Part shown: positions 9,339 through 17,784 of the stretch, one piece after another | How positions within the stretch are numbered: position 1 is the first letter of the stretch | Layout of the letters: each line of letters begins with the position of its first letter | NCBI RefSeq assembly: GCF_025244685.1 | Contig: NZ_CP104202.1 | Span: forward strand, 1,874,471-1,938,470 | DNA length: 64,000 nt | Reading direction: 5' to 3' | From: Chlorobaculum sp. MV4-Y | Lineage (GTDB): Bacteria > Bacteroidota > Chlorobiia > Chlorobiales > Chlorobiaceae | The notes under the pieces: model-generated | Databases searched by the model: none | Seen by the model: the letters and a program-made list of their open reading frames with translations, nothing else | What the model was told of the DNA's origin: nothing | Position numbers and translations under genes: made by a program

Positions 9339-9935
9339 TCAACGGGATGCCTGTCCCAAAATGTAGCCAGTCACGGCCTGATAGAGGTCGTCGGCGACAT
9401 GATCCGGAAAAATCTGGTGCTGCTCGCAAAGCGACTCCTCGTTGTGACCGGTTCTGACGAGGATCGTCTTCAGCCCGGCCCGCTGTCCGCACTCGACGTC
9501 GATCAGCTTGTCACCGATGAAAAACGAGGCGCCACGATCCACCTCGATGCCCTCCTCACGCATGTCGGCGATGGCCTGCTCCACCATGCGGGGCGAGGGT
9601 TTACGGTGATCGATGAAGCGGTCGTACTCGGGATGCGGATAGTTGGGATGCGCCGGGCAGTAGTAGCAGCGGTCGTAGGAGGTCTGGCGCGCGGCCAGCA
9701 GTTCGTTGAGGTAGTCGTTCACATCCTCGACATCCCGAGGAGTCACAATGCCACGGGCGATGCCCGCCTGGTTGGTGATAAGCACGATCCGGAACCCCGC
9801 ATCGCGCGCAATCGCGATGGCCTCGTCAGCCCGGTCGATCAGGATAAGCTCTTCGCGGCTCGAGACGTAGCTGCCGATGTCGCGGTTGATCGTTCCATCC
9901 CGGTCAAGAAAAAGCACCTTCGCAAACTCCATCAC
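9339..9935 (-). CDS. gmhB: D-glycero-D-manno-heptose 1,7-bisphosphate 7-phosphatase
   Basis: HAD-family phosphatase of 198 residues in the ADP-heptose pathway for lipopolysaccharide core. The nucleophile motif FLDRDGTINRDIGSY, ITNQAGIARG and the C-terminal FIGDKLIDVECG are clear. Of the zinc loop seen in E. coli GmhB, the CPAHP half is kept. The second half, normally CDCRKP, reads IDHRKP, so two Cys ligands are missing and zinc may be bound differently or not at all. gmhA lies at 39301-39930. The start follows the frame-corrected end of glgA by six bases. Confidence 0.88.
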   Translation of the reverse strand: MMEFAKVLFLDRDGTINRDIGSYVSSREELILIDRADEAIAIARDAGFRIVLITNQAGIARGIVTPRDVEDVNDYLNELLAARQTSYDRCYYCPAHPNYPHPEYDRFIDHRKPSPRMVEQAIADMREEGIEVDRGASFFIGDKLIDVECGQRAGLKTILVRTGHNEESLCEQHQIFPDHVADDLYQAVTGYILGQASR

Positions 9936-9941
9936 ACCACC

Positions 9942-11409
9942 TCAGCCCAGCAGATTGCGGTAGAGTTCGGCGTACTGCCCCGCCGACGTGCTCCATGAAA
10001 AAATCGCGCCCCATGCATTCAAGCATCAGCGCGCTCCAGCGCTCCTTGTCAGCAAACATCGCCAGCGCCTCATGAAGTTTCGCCATCAGGGCATCGGAAG
10101 TGTAGTCGGTGAAAATGAAGCCCGTCCCCTTGTCGCCGGAGACCTCCTCGATGGTGTCCACGATGCCGCCGCCTGCGTAGGCGACCGGCACGGTTCCGTA
10201 GTTCATGGCAAACATCTGCATCATGCCGCACGCTTCGATACGGGAGGTCATAAGCAGAATGTCAAGTCCGGCGATCATCTGGTGGTAAAACGCATCGGTA
10301 AACTCGGACTGGAAGGCCATCTTTCCCTCGTTTTGCTCTGCGGCCTCTTTGAGCACCTGGTCGAACTCCTTGTAACCCGAGCCGAACACGATGAGCTGAA
10401 TGTCAAGTTCGAGAAGCTTTGCAAGGCTTTCCCGGACAAGTTCCGCACCCTGGTATTGATCGAAGCTTCCGATCACGCCGACAACCGGCGTCTCTTCGGA
10501 AAATGGCAGGCCAACCTCTTCAAGCAGCACCTTCTTGTCTTCGAGCTTCATCTCGGGCTGTTCAGCGCTGTAGCGTTTCTTGATGAGCTTGTCGGAGGAG
10601 GGGTTCCACTGGCGGGTGTCCATGCCGTTGAGAATGCCGTAGAAACGGTCGCCGCAAGCCTTCAGCGGCTTGTCCAACCCGAACGAAAGCTCCGGATCAC
10701 CCGCGATCTGGCGGGCGTAACGATCCGACGTGGTAGTAACCAGATCGGCGTGTTTGATGCCGGTAACCAGCAGGTTGACCTCACCGCCATCCATTTCGAG
10801 CGCGTCACACACCTCTGCATCGAGATGCTTCTGGAACGCCTTCGACGGGAAAATGCCCTGGCGGTAAACGTTATGAATGGTCTGCACGACCTTCACCTTT
10901 TTGAAGAAGTCATGCTTTGCATATCGCGTTTTGGCGAGCAGCGCCACCAGCCCTGCATGCCAGTCGTGGCAATGGATAATGTCGGGCTGCCAGCCGAGGC
11001 GCACGAGCGTCTCCATGACGCCGACGCTGAAAAAGATGATTCGTTCAGCGCTGCCCTTGTGGTCGCCTCCGAGCGGAATGTCGGAGAAAAGTCCGTAGCG
11101 CTTGAAATATTTCTCGTTATAGAGAAAATAGGTTTGAATCTTGCTTGACGGGAGGGCGGTAACCTTTATATGCAGCATATCGGTCTTGTCCTTGAGAGGA
11201 ACTTCGATGTCCGACAGCCTGAGCACATCATGCAAACGGAATTTCCGGTCGTTGATGATACCGTATTTGGGCATCATAATGCGCGCCTCGAATCCTTCCT
11301 CTTCGAGCGCCTGGGGAAATGATGCCATGTAGTCGGCCAGAGAACTGAGCCTTACAAAAGGAGAACCCTCGCCAGAGACATAAAGAACCTTGAAATTTCT
11401 TCTGGCCAT
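9942..11409 (-). CDS. glgA: Glycogen synthase, frameshifted near the C-terminus
   Basis: ADP-glucose glucosyltransferase (GT5) making glycogen. The frame from ATG 11409 encodes a normal GT5 protein (HCHDWHAGLVALL, VGVIGSF, SRIEACGMMQMFAM). At an A6 run on the plus strand (9998-10003) it leaves the family frame and would run to 9904, overlapping gmhB by 32 bases. Removing one base gives GRDFSWSTSAGQYAELYRN and a stop at 9942, six bases before gmhB, for a normal length of about 488 residues. The N-terminal KxGGL glucan motif reads RLSSL, a form I believe is normal in this phylum. Confidence 0.85.
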
Positions 11410-11533
11410 CTATCTCAAACTCTGTCTGATTTTTTTCTCAAATCGCTTTCATAGAATACCTTCAGTTTTTAATTTAAGAATTTTCATGCTGAGAAACAAT
11501 TTAGCAGCTTTCAACTCTGAAGGGAGCACGTCA

Positions 11534-13288
11534 TTGAAAGAATTTCCCGGCCTGAAAATTCTGGCGACCATTCTGATTCCCCTGTTATTCAGCGCCTGCG
11601 CCGTTGACCGCCCCCCAACAGGCGGGCCACCAGATCGTTCGTCGCTCAGCGTGACCAGCTCCCTGCCCACGACAGCCTCGATCAATACTTCACCGGAGAA
11701 AATCCGCATCGGCTTTACCCACTATGTTAGCAGAGCCGATCTTTTGAAATCGATTTTTTTCTCCCCGCGCATTGATGATTATGAGGTGACGATGCACGGC
11801 AAAGAGGCCGACATCCGGCTATACTCGCCGTTGCAACAAAACCGCACCTACACACTCACCCTGCGCGCCCCACTGAAAAGCCTGGACGGAAACCACCAAC
11901 TCGACCGGAGCTGGGTGCTCGCCTTTTCAACCGGCCCGGTTATCGATCAGGGGACGATCGAAGGACAGGTATGGACAAACCGTCTGGCCCCGGCCCGAGA
12001 CGTCTCGGTGATGGCCTATACACCTTCGTCGTCAAGCCGCTTGCAGGAAGCAAGACCAGACTACATCACCCAGACGGGACCGTCTGGCGAGTTCCGTTTT
12101 CAGCATCTCGCTCCAGGCAGTTACCGTATTGTGGCTACAACCGGCGAGGTCGGCAATGTGACGTTCGATCACAAGGAGGAGACATTCGCCGTCACCTCAA
12201 GCCCAACGGTGCATACCGGCATGGCTGGAGTTGCAATGCGGTTCGCGCCGGACGCACGGTCGGCAAACACTCTGAGCTCTTGCCGCACGCTCAACAACCG
12301 GGAAATCGAGATCACCTTCAAAAACACCATTCCCGCAAGAAGCTTCAACCTGTCTGCAATACGGATCGAGAATACCGCCACCGGTGCCATTCTACCTGTG
12401 CTTGGCTATTTTTCGCCTTCAAAAAGCAGTGAGGACAACACGTTCCGCCTCCTGACCGGACCAATGGAGGGGCGCACCTGGTATCGTCTCCGATTCTCGC
12501 CCGGCGAAAACACAGGCCAGACTTCAGAACTGAAATTCTCCGGTGATCCCCGCACGGAACGCTACCCGGAACTGTCGGCCAGCATCGTACCGGCTGACGG
12601 AGCAAACAACGTCATCACCGAAACGATCCGTCCTGAATCGGGCTCATCGATTGAGTTGCAATGTAATCTGCCGGTGGTCGAATCATCGGTCAAGCCAGCC
12701 GTAACGCTTTCTTTGTCCGAAAAAGGCCGGCAGATGCCGGTGCCATTCACCATCTCACGAATCGACAGCCGAACGTTCGCCATTGTGGCTTCAGAGGGAT
12801 TCCAGCACAGCAAGGACTACCTGGTGCAGGTCAGACCTGGTATGCTCAAGGGGCTTGTCGGCGAACCATCAAAAACAGCATTGGTGAAGTCGCGCTTCAG
12901 CACCGCCGGCCCAGAAGCGTATGGAGAAATCAGCGGCTCTGGAAGGGCAATCGTTCCAGCGGTTGTTGTCGAAGCCCGTCGCAGCGGCTGTGAGAGTGGC
13001 CAGCGTATGGTGGCCAAGACAAACGCTTATGGCACATTCAGTTTCAGTTTCCACGATCTTCCGGCAGGCGAGTACACCATTTCCGGATTCATTCCATCGG
13101 CCACCGGAACAGTTTCGCCCATGACGAAATGGAACAGCGGATCGCTTACCCCGTTTGTGCCGTCCGATCCCTTTACGGCTCTGACCGTAACGATCAGGGG
13201 TGGCTGGACAACCGAAAATGTCAGGCTCGATATTCCCTCGATCCGGCAATCCGGCCTTGACAGAACCGAATCGCCCGAGAAACCATAA
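11534..13288 (+). CDS. Ig-like domain lipoprotein, function unknown
   Basis: Exported lipoprotein of about 584 residues. I chose TTG 11534 because AGGGAG lies seven bases upstream and the protein then starts with a compact signal peptide ending in the lipobox LFSAC. ATG 11486 or 11390 would add an unlikely leader. After the Cys, PPTGGPPD leads into a Big_5-like Ig domain (about residues 40-140, IRIGFTHYVSRADLLKSIFF). Carboxypeptidase-regulatory-like beta-sandwiches follow, including GEFRFQHLAPGSYRIVAT and GTFSFSFHDLPAGEYTISGF. Similar proteins in Bacteroidota and Chlorobi have no known role; cell-surface structure is a guess. Confidence 0.7.
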   Translation: MKEFPGLKILATILIPLLFSACAVDRPPTGGPPDRSSLSVTSSLPTTASINTSPEKIRIGFTHYVSRADLLKSIFFSPRIDDYEVTMHGKEADIRLYSPLQQNRTYTLTLRAPLKSLDGNHQLDRSWVLAFSTGPVIDQGTIEGQVWTNRLAPARDVSVMAYTPSSSSRLQEARPDYITQTGPSGEFRFQHLAPGSYRIVATTGEVGNVTFDHKEETFAVTSSPTVHTGMAGVAMRFAPDARSANTLSSCRTLNNREIEITFKNTIPARSFNLSAIRIENTATGAILPVLGYFSPSKSSEDNTFRLLTGPMEGRTWYRLRFSPGENTGQTSELKFSGDPRTERYPELSASIVPADGANNVITETIRPESGSSIELQCNLPVVESSVKPAVTLSLSEKGRQMPVPFTISRIDSRTFAIVASEGFQHSKDYLVQVRPGMLKGLVGEPSKTALVKSRFSTAGPEAYGEISGSGRAIVPAVVVEARRSGCESGQRMVAKTNAYGTFSFSFHDLPAGEYTISGFIPSATGTVSPMTKWNSGSLTPFVPSDPFTALTVTIRGGWTTENVRLDIPSIRQSGLDRTESPEKP

Positions 13289-13325
13289 CTGCAATCAACG
13301 CACAAACAAGACCTCTATTTTTTCA

Positions 13326-13901
13326 ATGAGCAGCAGCCCATCACGAATCGGACCGAACTCCATCATACAGACCGTCGGCGCCCTTGAAACCGCCTATGGG
13401 AAAAACGAAACCGAGAAACTTCTGAAAAAGATTGGTCAGGGCTACCTGATCAACAACCTGCCATCGGAGATGGTCGAAGAGTCCAAATTCCACTCGCTGG
13501 TCACCGCCCTGCAAAAAGAGATCGGCGAAACGGCCACCGCGGGAATCCTCAAGGAGTCGGGCGAACGCACCGCGAAATACCTGCTCAAGGTGAGAATTCC
13601 CGGCCTGTTCCAGACGATTGTGAAGCTGCTTCCGGCGGGCCTGGCTTTCAAGGTGTTCCTCTTCGCCATCAGCAAAAATGCCTGGACCTTCGCCGGAAGC
13701 GGTGAGTTCAGTTACGGCTCCAAGCCGTCGCCAAACGTCATGGTCAAAGTCACCTTCCCGTCGCATCCGGTGGTGGGCAACTTCTACCTCGGCACCTTCA
13801 CCGCCCTGCTCCGCGAACTGGTCAACCCGCAAACCGAGATCAAGGCAGACATCCGCCAAGAGGGCGGCGCGATTCGCTGCAACTACCTCTGCCGCATCTG
13901 A
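13326..13901 (+). CDS. bchJ: BchJ, V4R-domain bacteriochlorophyll synthesis protein
   Basis: 191-residue protein of the 4-vinyl reductase (V4R) family. The start ATG 13326 gives MSSSPSRIGPNSIIQT. A helical N-terminal half (LPSEMVEESKFHSLVTALQ) is followed by a V4R-like half with a Cys-containing end (IRCNYLCRI). BchJ was first named a divinyl-protochlorophyllide 8-vinyl reductase. Work in C. tepidum assigned that activity to BciA, and BchJ may instead act as an accessory or channelling protein. Its place near pscAB agrees with a pigment role. It ends at a hairpin terminator. Confidence 0.85.
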   Translation: MSSSPSRIGPNSIIQTVGALETAYGKNETEKLLKKIGQGYLINNLPSEMVEESKFHSLVTALQKEIGETATAGILKESGERTAKYLLKVRIPGLFQTIVKLLPAGLAFKVFLFAISKNAWTFAGSGEFSYGSKPSPNVMVKVTFPSHPVVGNFYLGTFTALLRELVNPQTEIKADIRQEGGAIRCNYLCRI

Positions 13902-13919
13902 ACACATTCCCGGATTGCA

Positions 13920-13958
13920 GCAAAAGGCAAGGGGGCGGGCGGTCTCCTTGCTTTTTGC
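13920..13958 (+). terminator. Probable terminator after bchJ
   Basis: GCAAAAGGCAAGG and CCTTGCTTTTTGC pair with one mismatch around a G-rich loop, with five T in the second arm. It begins 18 bases after the bchJ stop. The convergent maturase gene ends at 14000. Confidence 0.65.
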
Positions 13959-13999
13959 GCAAACGCCTCAAAATCAACGCCCCGAGACAACACAACCGA

Positions 14000-15388
14000 T
14001 CACCCCTGGCCGATCCAGTCGAAACAGTCGTTCCGCTGTTCACGGCCACGGCAATACCGGACGAACTTGAAGGCGAGATCCTTTTTCTGCCGCTCGCACA
14101 ATGAGTCAAGGGACGACTCGGTCATCCGCTCCCCATCGGCAAACATGGGAATACATTTTCGGCAAAGCCTCACCGCCCAGCAATCGGAGCAGCGCGAGCC
14201 AAGCAGTCCGGAGTAGCGCCGCAGATACTCGCTGATCCGCTCGTCATCGAATCCCGTCGCAACCGAGCCGATCGGGAATGCCGTGTTGACCCGCTCGCAC
14301 ATGTGCAACGCCCCGCCGGTATCGACGTAGCAGCGCTTGCCCGGCGTGCATTGCCCACCGGTCGTGACGAAGCGGCCGGGAGCGCTCATCGGGCGATGGT
14401 GAATCTTTTTGACGGAAGCTTCGCACACCGCCCGCGCAAACGGAGCGGGACGCTCGCCCCGCAGGCACGAGCCGATGAAGTCGTCCCAGACCGTCGTGAA
14501 ATCGAACGCGGTGTCATCAGGCGAGGCGAAGAGCGGTGCGCCATCACCGCCTGAACGCAAACGAACCGTCGAGACTTTGGGAATCTTCTCTCCGAACAGA
14601 TCGACGTGCTCCTTCATGAAACCCGCGATTTCTGCCAGAGGATTCGGCGGCGCAATGATGATCGAATAGTTGACCTGCCGGTCGAAGTACCCGGGATGCC
14701 GCGACCTGAAGCGCCGGAGATTATCGAGCACTATCGCGAAGGTGGGATTGCCGTGAATATCGTGGCGATACCGGTCATGCACCGCCTCCGGGCCATCGAT
14801 GCTGACAAAGGTTTCGGCATCCAGTCCGGCCAGGAAATCGCACGCCTCGTCGTTCAACAGCGAGCCATTGGTGGTTAGCGCCAAAATCACCCGGCTCCCC
14901 TCGGGCCTTTGACGCCCGGCATGATCGGCAATAGCTCTGAGTAGAGGAAGCTCTAACAGCGGCTCGCCGCCGTAAAATCCGATTCTGTACTCTTTCCGGG
15001 GAAACCCGAAGTACCACTCCACGGCGGCGAGCGCCGTTTCGATGGAGATCGTCTTGCCGGAATGGCCTCGCGAATCGGCGTAGGCTCCAGAGTAGTAGCA
15101 GTAGTCGCACCTGAAATTGCACGCCTCGGTCACGCCGAGCACCACCATTTCAGGGCCGCTCTGCTTCAGCCCGGCAATGGCGCTGGCAATGAGTTCCGGA
15201 TCGAATACCACAACATCGTGAGGCGTTTCAGGAATCAGCCCGGCCCGGATCGCGGCGGCTTGTTGCCGCTCGTCCCACTCGCCGGAAACATACCCGCGAA
15301 AAAGGTCACGCGAAACCTCGACGATGCGGTTCGACCAGCCGGAATAGAGATAACGGCCTGTTTCGGTCTCTATCGGGAGGAGAAGCAT
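14000..15388 (-). CDS. Radical SAM/SPASM peptide maturase
   Basis: 462-residue radical SAM enzyme that probably modifies the small peptide encoded just upstream. Residues 1-75 form a leader-recognition-like N-terminal domain (GRYLYSGWSNRIVEVS). The radical SAM cluster is ACNFRCDYC (Cys 90, 94 and 97), followed by GFYGGEPLLELPLL and LTTNGSLL. The C-terminal SPASM region holds GGQCTPGKRC, HMCERV and GSRCSDCWAVRLCRKC, enough Cys for two auxiliary clusters. This layout is typical of maturases making thioether or related crosslinks in RiPP peptides. From memory it most resembles the geopeptide/Cys-rich-peptide maturase groups, but the class is unproven. A 14-bp stem-loop separates it from the precursor gene. 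Confidence 0.85.
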   Translation of the reverse strand: MLLLPIETETGRYLYSGWSNRIVEVSRDLFRGYVSGEWDERQQAAAIRAGLIPETPHDVVVFDPELIASAIAGLKQSGPEMVVLGVTEACNFRCDYCYYSGAYADSRGHSGKTISIETALAAVEWYFGFPRKEYRIGFYGGEPLLELPLLRAIADHAGRQRPEGSRVILALTTNGSLLNDEACDFLAGLDAETFVSIDGPEAVHDRYRHDIHGNPTFAIVLDNLRRFRSRHPGYFDRQVNYSIIIAPPNPLAEIAGFMKEHVDLFGEKIPKVSTVRLRSGGDGAPLFASPDDTAFDFTTVWDDFIGSCLRGERPAPFARAVCEASVKKIHHRPMSAPGRFVTTGGQCTPGKRCYVDTGGALHMCERVNTAFPIGSVATGFDDERISEYLRRYSGLLGSRCSDCWAVRLCRKCIPMFADGERMTESSLDSLCERQKKDLAFKFVRYCRGREQRNDCFDWIGQG

Positions 15389-15428
15389 GAGCGTGAGTAC
15401 ATGAGGATGGGGAAAACGGAATTGAAGG

Positions 15429-15465
15429 CCGGTGGCGCGACCTCATCGACCGGTCGCGCCACCGG
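15429..15465 (-). promoter_or_regulatory. Perfect 14-bp stem-loop between precursor peptide and maturase genes
   Basis: CCGGTGGCGCGACC (15429-15442) and its exact complement (15452-15465) flank a nine-base loop. There is no T-run after it on the minus strand, so it is not a classical terminator. In RiPP operons such hairpins often reduce read-through or stabilise the upstream message, so that precursor exceeds maturase. That function is inferred here. Confidence 0.7.
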
Positions 15466-15495
15466 AGGAAAATGAATCGATCCGGACACAGGCCT

Positions 15496-15624
15496 TCACA
15501 TGGTCGCTCTCATGTTGGCCGTGCTGGCGGTGCCGCCGACGCATTCATCGTCGCATGACTCCGTGGGGGCATCGGCATCACGCTCGACCTCGACACCCGG
15601 AAATACCTCTTTCAACTCTTCCAT
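15496..15624 (-). CDS. Predicted 42-residue RiPP precursor peptide
   Basis: A short gene read directly from the sequence. ATG 15624 is preceded by a perfect AGGAGG (15630-15635) at five bases. The peptide starts MEELKEVFPGVEVERD, an acidic leader-like segment, and continues APTESCDDECVGG, with Cys at 24 and 28 followed by Gly-Gly. A short Thr/Ser/Ala tail ends in Met 42. Two Cys spaced CX3C near Thr/Ser acceptors beside a SPASM maturase suggest a thioether or other crosslinked product. No protease or exporter gene is adjacent, so processing and fate are unknown. Confidence 0.72.
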   Translation of the reverse strand: MEELKEVFPGVEVERDADAPTESCDDECVGGTASTANMRATM

Positions 15625-15759
15625 GATACCCTCCTGAAGTTACGATTGAGTGAAAAAGCAAACAGCATGCAACGGGCGGCTTGTCCCGCCGCAACGATCA
15701 ATATACACCGAGCGGACGAGCGTCGAAAACCGGACAACCGACGACGAGCGCCGCGAAGC

Positions 15760-16091
15760 TCAACTTCCGTAAAGCCGCATCAGCTCCGGCTCGTAGAAGA
15801 AAAAGTCCTCGCCGAACGCAGGGGTGAGATCATCGATCCACGAAGCACTTTCGTCGAACTCAGCGAGGAAGGTTTTGTTGGTCCATTCGGGATTGCGGCT
15901 TTGGGTGAACTTGAGCACGAACATCGTTTTGTCGTCGATCTCGGCGACATCCTCCACAATCACCTTACCGGGAAAGCAGGAGTGCGGCCAAGCCCCGACA
16001 TCTGCTGGTAGGCACCGTTGTAGATGTCGAGCGCCTCGGCAAGCGGCTCCTCGAAGTAGCGCTTCGTACCGGTGTCGCGCTCGACAAACAT
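15760..16091 (-). pseudogene. Small conserved-looking gene broken by a one-base deletion
   Basis: Two adjoining frames form one protein if a single base is restored at the GG near 15986-15987 (plus strand). ATG 16091 starts MFVERDTGTKRYFEEPL. After the repair, SGLGPHSCFPGKVIVEDV joins the downstream frame, which ends ELMRLYGS at 15760, about 110 residues in all. The upstream frame is open past 16091 towards the IS3 remnant that ends at 16126, so the original start may have been lost to the insertion. I do not recognise the family; the composition suggests a soluble alpha/beta protein. Confidence 0.55.
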
Positions 16092-16125
16092 GTGGAGTAG
16101 GGAATGAATACTGACGTGCCCCCGT

Positions 16126-16695
16126 CTATAAGACCACTTCTTTTTGGTAAAAATCCGTTTGCTGAACCATCAATTCTTCCGGTATCAGCCTTCCTGAAGA
16201 GCTGTGCAGGCGGATCGAATTGTCATCCTCCTGCCATTGCCCGATGATCTCTCGAATAGAGGTGTTGTTGACCGGTTTGCCCGGACGATTGAACACCAGT
16301 TTAACTCCATGACGATGCGCCCATGCATCAAGAGCTTTCCCGATGAATGCAGGGGCGTTATCGAATTTTCGACGCTTCCGCTCATCGGCCAACTCCCGTA
16401 ATCGCTGGCGAAGCGGTTCATGGGTATCCGGTTTGGGTTTGTCATGCCAACTTGTACGGCTCAGCCCAATCAGCATACAGAGCTTTCTAAAACGCCGCCC
16501 GAAGTGTTCATGCAAGTGCCTGACAGCGTTGCGCTTGGCTTCACTGACCGTCATGCTGCCGTACTTCGATTTCCAGTTGTCAATCGTCGCATCGCTGAGG
16601 CCGTGTTGACGATAAAGATCCTTGACCGGTATGCCGGAATCGGCTTCCTTTAAGGTGCTGATGATCTGTTCTGTACTGTAATGCCTGGTTTTCAT
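16126..16695 (-). mobile_element. IS3-family element remnant with internal deletions
   Basis: A single 189-residue frame fuses pieces of IS3 OrfA and OrfB. Residues 1-50 are the OrfA helix-turn-helix (YSTEQIISTLKEADSGIPVK). From NAVRHLHEHFG comes the OrfB N-terminus, then a jump to FDNAPAFIGKALDAWAHRHG in the integrase core. A further jump from FNRPGKPVNN leads to the C-terminal QWQEDDNSIRLHSSSGRLIPEEL. The first catalytic Asp and the catalytic Glu region are deleted, so it cannot transpose by itself. All junctions keep the frame. I could not find convincing terminal inverted repeats or a target duplication. Confidence 0.8.
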
Positions 16696-16912
16696 GCGTG
16701 GAACCTCCTTGGTTGATTTGAATCATTTTTTCCACAACCAAGTGCTCCCGCTTTTTCAGGCTTACGTCCATATCACGCAATGATGTTGATTCCATACCGG
16801 TTTGGTTTGCATGAAAGCGTGTATGTCAGTTCCAATGAAAACACTGAGGACCTTTTGTGTATCGATATGTGTTTTCTACAACCAAAGTCAACCCCGAACG
16901 TCACTCGCCAGT

Positions 16913-17632
16913 TCAAAGCCGCCCGATGATCGAAAGTAATTTCAGCCACCAGACCATCCAGACGGCTTCAACAATATTTTTCCTGGTCATTTTCGATTTA
17001 CCTACGCTTCTGTCAACAAAAATGATCGGCACCTCACGGATAACGAGACCTTTTTTCCATACCCGGAAATCGATCTCGATCTGGAAAGAGTAGCCTTGTG
17101 AATGCACCCGATCAAGCGCTATGACTCGAAGTGCATTGGCGCTGATGCACTTGAATCCGCTGGTTGGATCAGATACCGGCATACCGGTGATCCATCTGCT
17201 GTAAATACTGGCTGACTTGGAAAGGATGAGCCTCGACAGCGGCCAGTTGACCACATTGACCGTGTTGTTCATGTACCTTGATCCAATAACCATATCCGCG
17301 CCATCCATGGCTTTGATCAGTGATGCAATCGAGGCCGGATCATGCGAAAAATCGGCATCCATTTCAATGACGCGCCCATACCCACGTTCGAGCGCATAGC
17401 GAAATCCCATGAGATAGGCCGTGCCAAGCCCCAATTTCGACGGTCTTGACAAAAGCATGACACGCGGCTCATTTTTCATGATCGCCTTGACAATATCAGC
17501 TGTACCATCCGGAGAACTGTCATCGATAACGAGAAGCTCAAGACCCTCTGGATAACGATCGAGAATATCCTCAACAAGAGGTCTTATGTTTTCCGCTTCA
17601 TTGTAAGTCGGTATGATGATCAGTGTCTTCAA
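16913..17632 (-). CDS. Polyprenol-phosphate mannosyltransferase-like GT2 protein
   Basis: Family 2 glycosyltransferase related to dolichol-phosphate mannose synthase, which loads a sugar from a nucleotide sugar onto a polyprenol phosphate at the membrane. I take TTG 17632 as the start, with GGAG upstream, giving KTLIIIPTYNEAENI at the N-terminus and 239 residues, usual for the family. Motifs are VIDDSSPDGT, EMDADFSHDP (metal-binding Asp residues) and SDPTSGFKCIS. No C-terminal membrane helices are seen. A longer frame to 17713 runs into the pscB terminator region. Confidence 0.85.
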   Translation of the reverse strand: MKTLIIIPTYNEAENIRPLVEDILDRYPEGLELLVIDDSSPDGTADIVKAIMKNEPRVMLLSRPSKLGLGTAYLMGFRYALERGYGRVIEMDADFSHDPASIASLIKAMDGADMVIGSRYMNNTVNVVNWPLSRLILSKSASIYSRWITGMPVSDPTSGFKCISANALRVIALDRVHSQGYSFQIEIDFRVWKKGLVIREVPIIFVDRSVGKSKMTRKNIVEAVWMVWWLKLLSIIGRL

Positions 17633-17715
17633 GATGATCGCTCCGTTCTTTCTGCTCTGTACTGCCTGATCGTGCACGCTGCTGTGAGTTAACGGGAATT
17701 GGGCTTGAGTCAAAT

Positions 17716-17752
17716 AAAAAAAGCATTGCCTTTTTGCAAAGCAATGCTTTTT
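17716..17752 (-). terminator. Terminator after pscB
   Basis: AAAAAGCATTGC (17718-17729) and GCAATGCTTTTT (17741-17752) form a 12-bp stem. On the minus strand the stem is followed by a T-run. It starts 33 bases after the pscB stop and separates the pscAB operon from the glycosyltransferase gene. Confidence 0.9.
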
Positions 17753-17784
17753 GATTTCTGTGCGTTTCGGAATGCCTTTCCTGA

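Noticed and set aside
9904-9941. Overlap of glgA with gmhB
   Set aside because: The overlap exists only if the frameshift is accepted. The restored frame ends at 9942 without overlap.
16100-16840. Terminal inverted repeats of the IS3 remnant
   Set aside because: The sequence TGACGTGCCCCC near 16112 has only a weak counterpart near 16820-16830, and no target duplication was found, so I did not set element ends.
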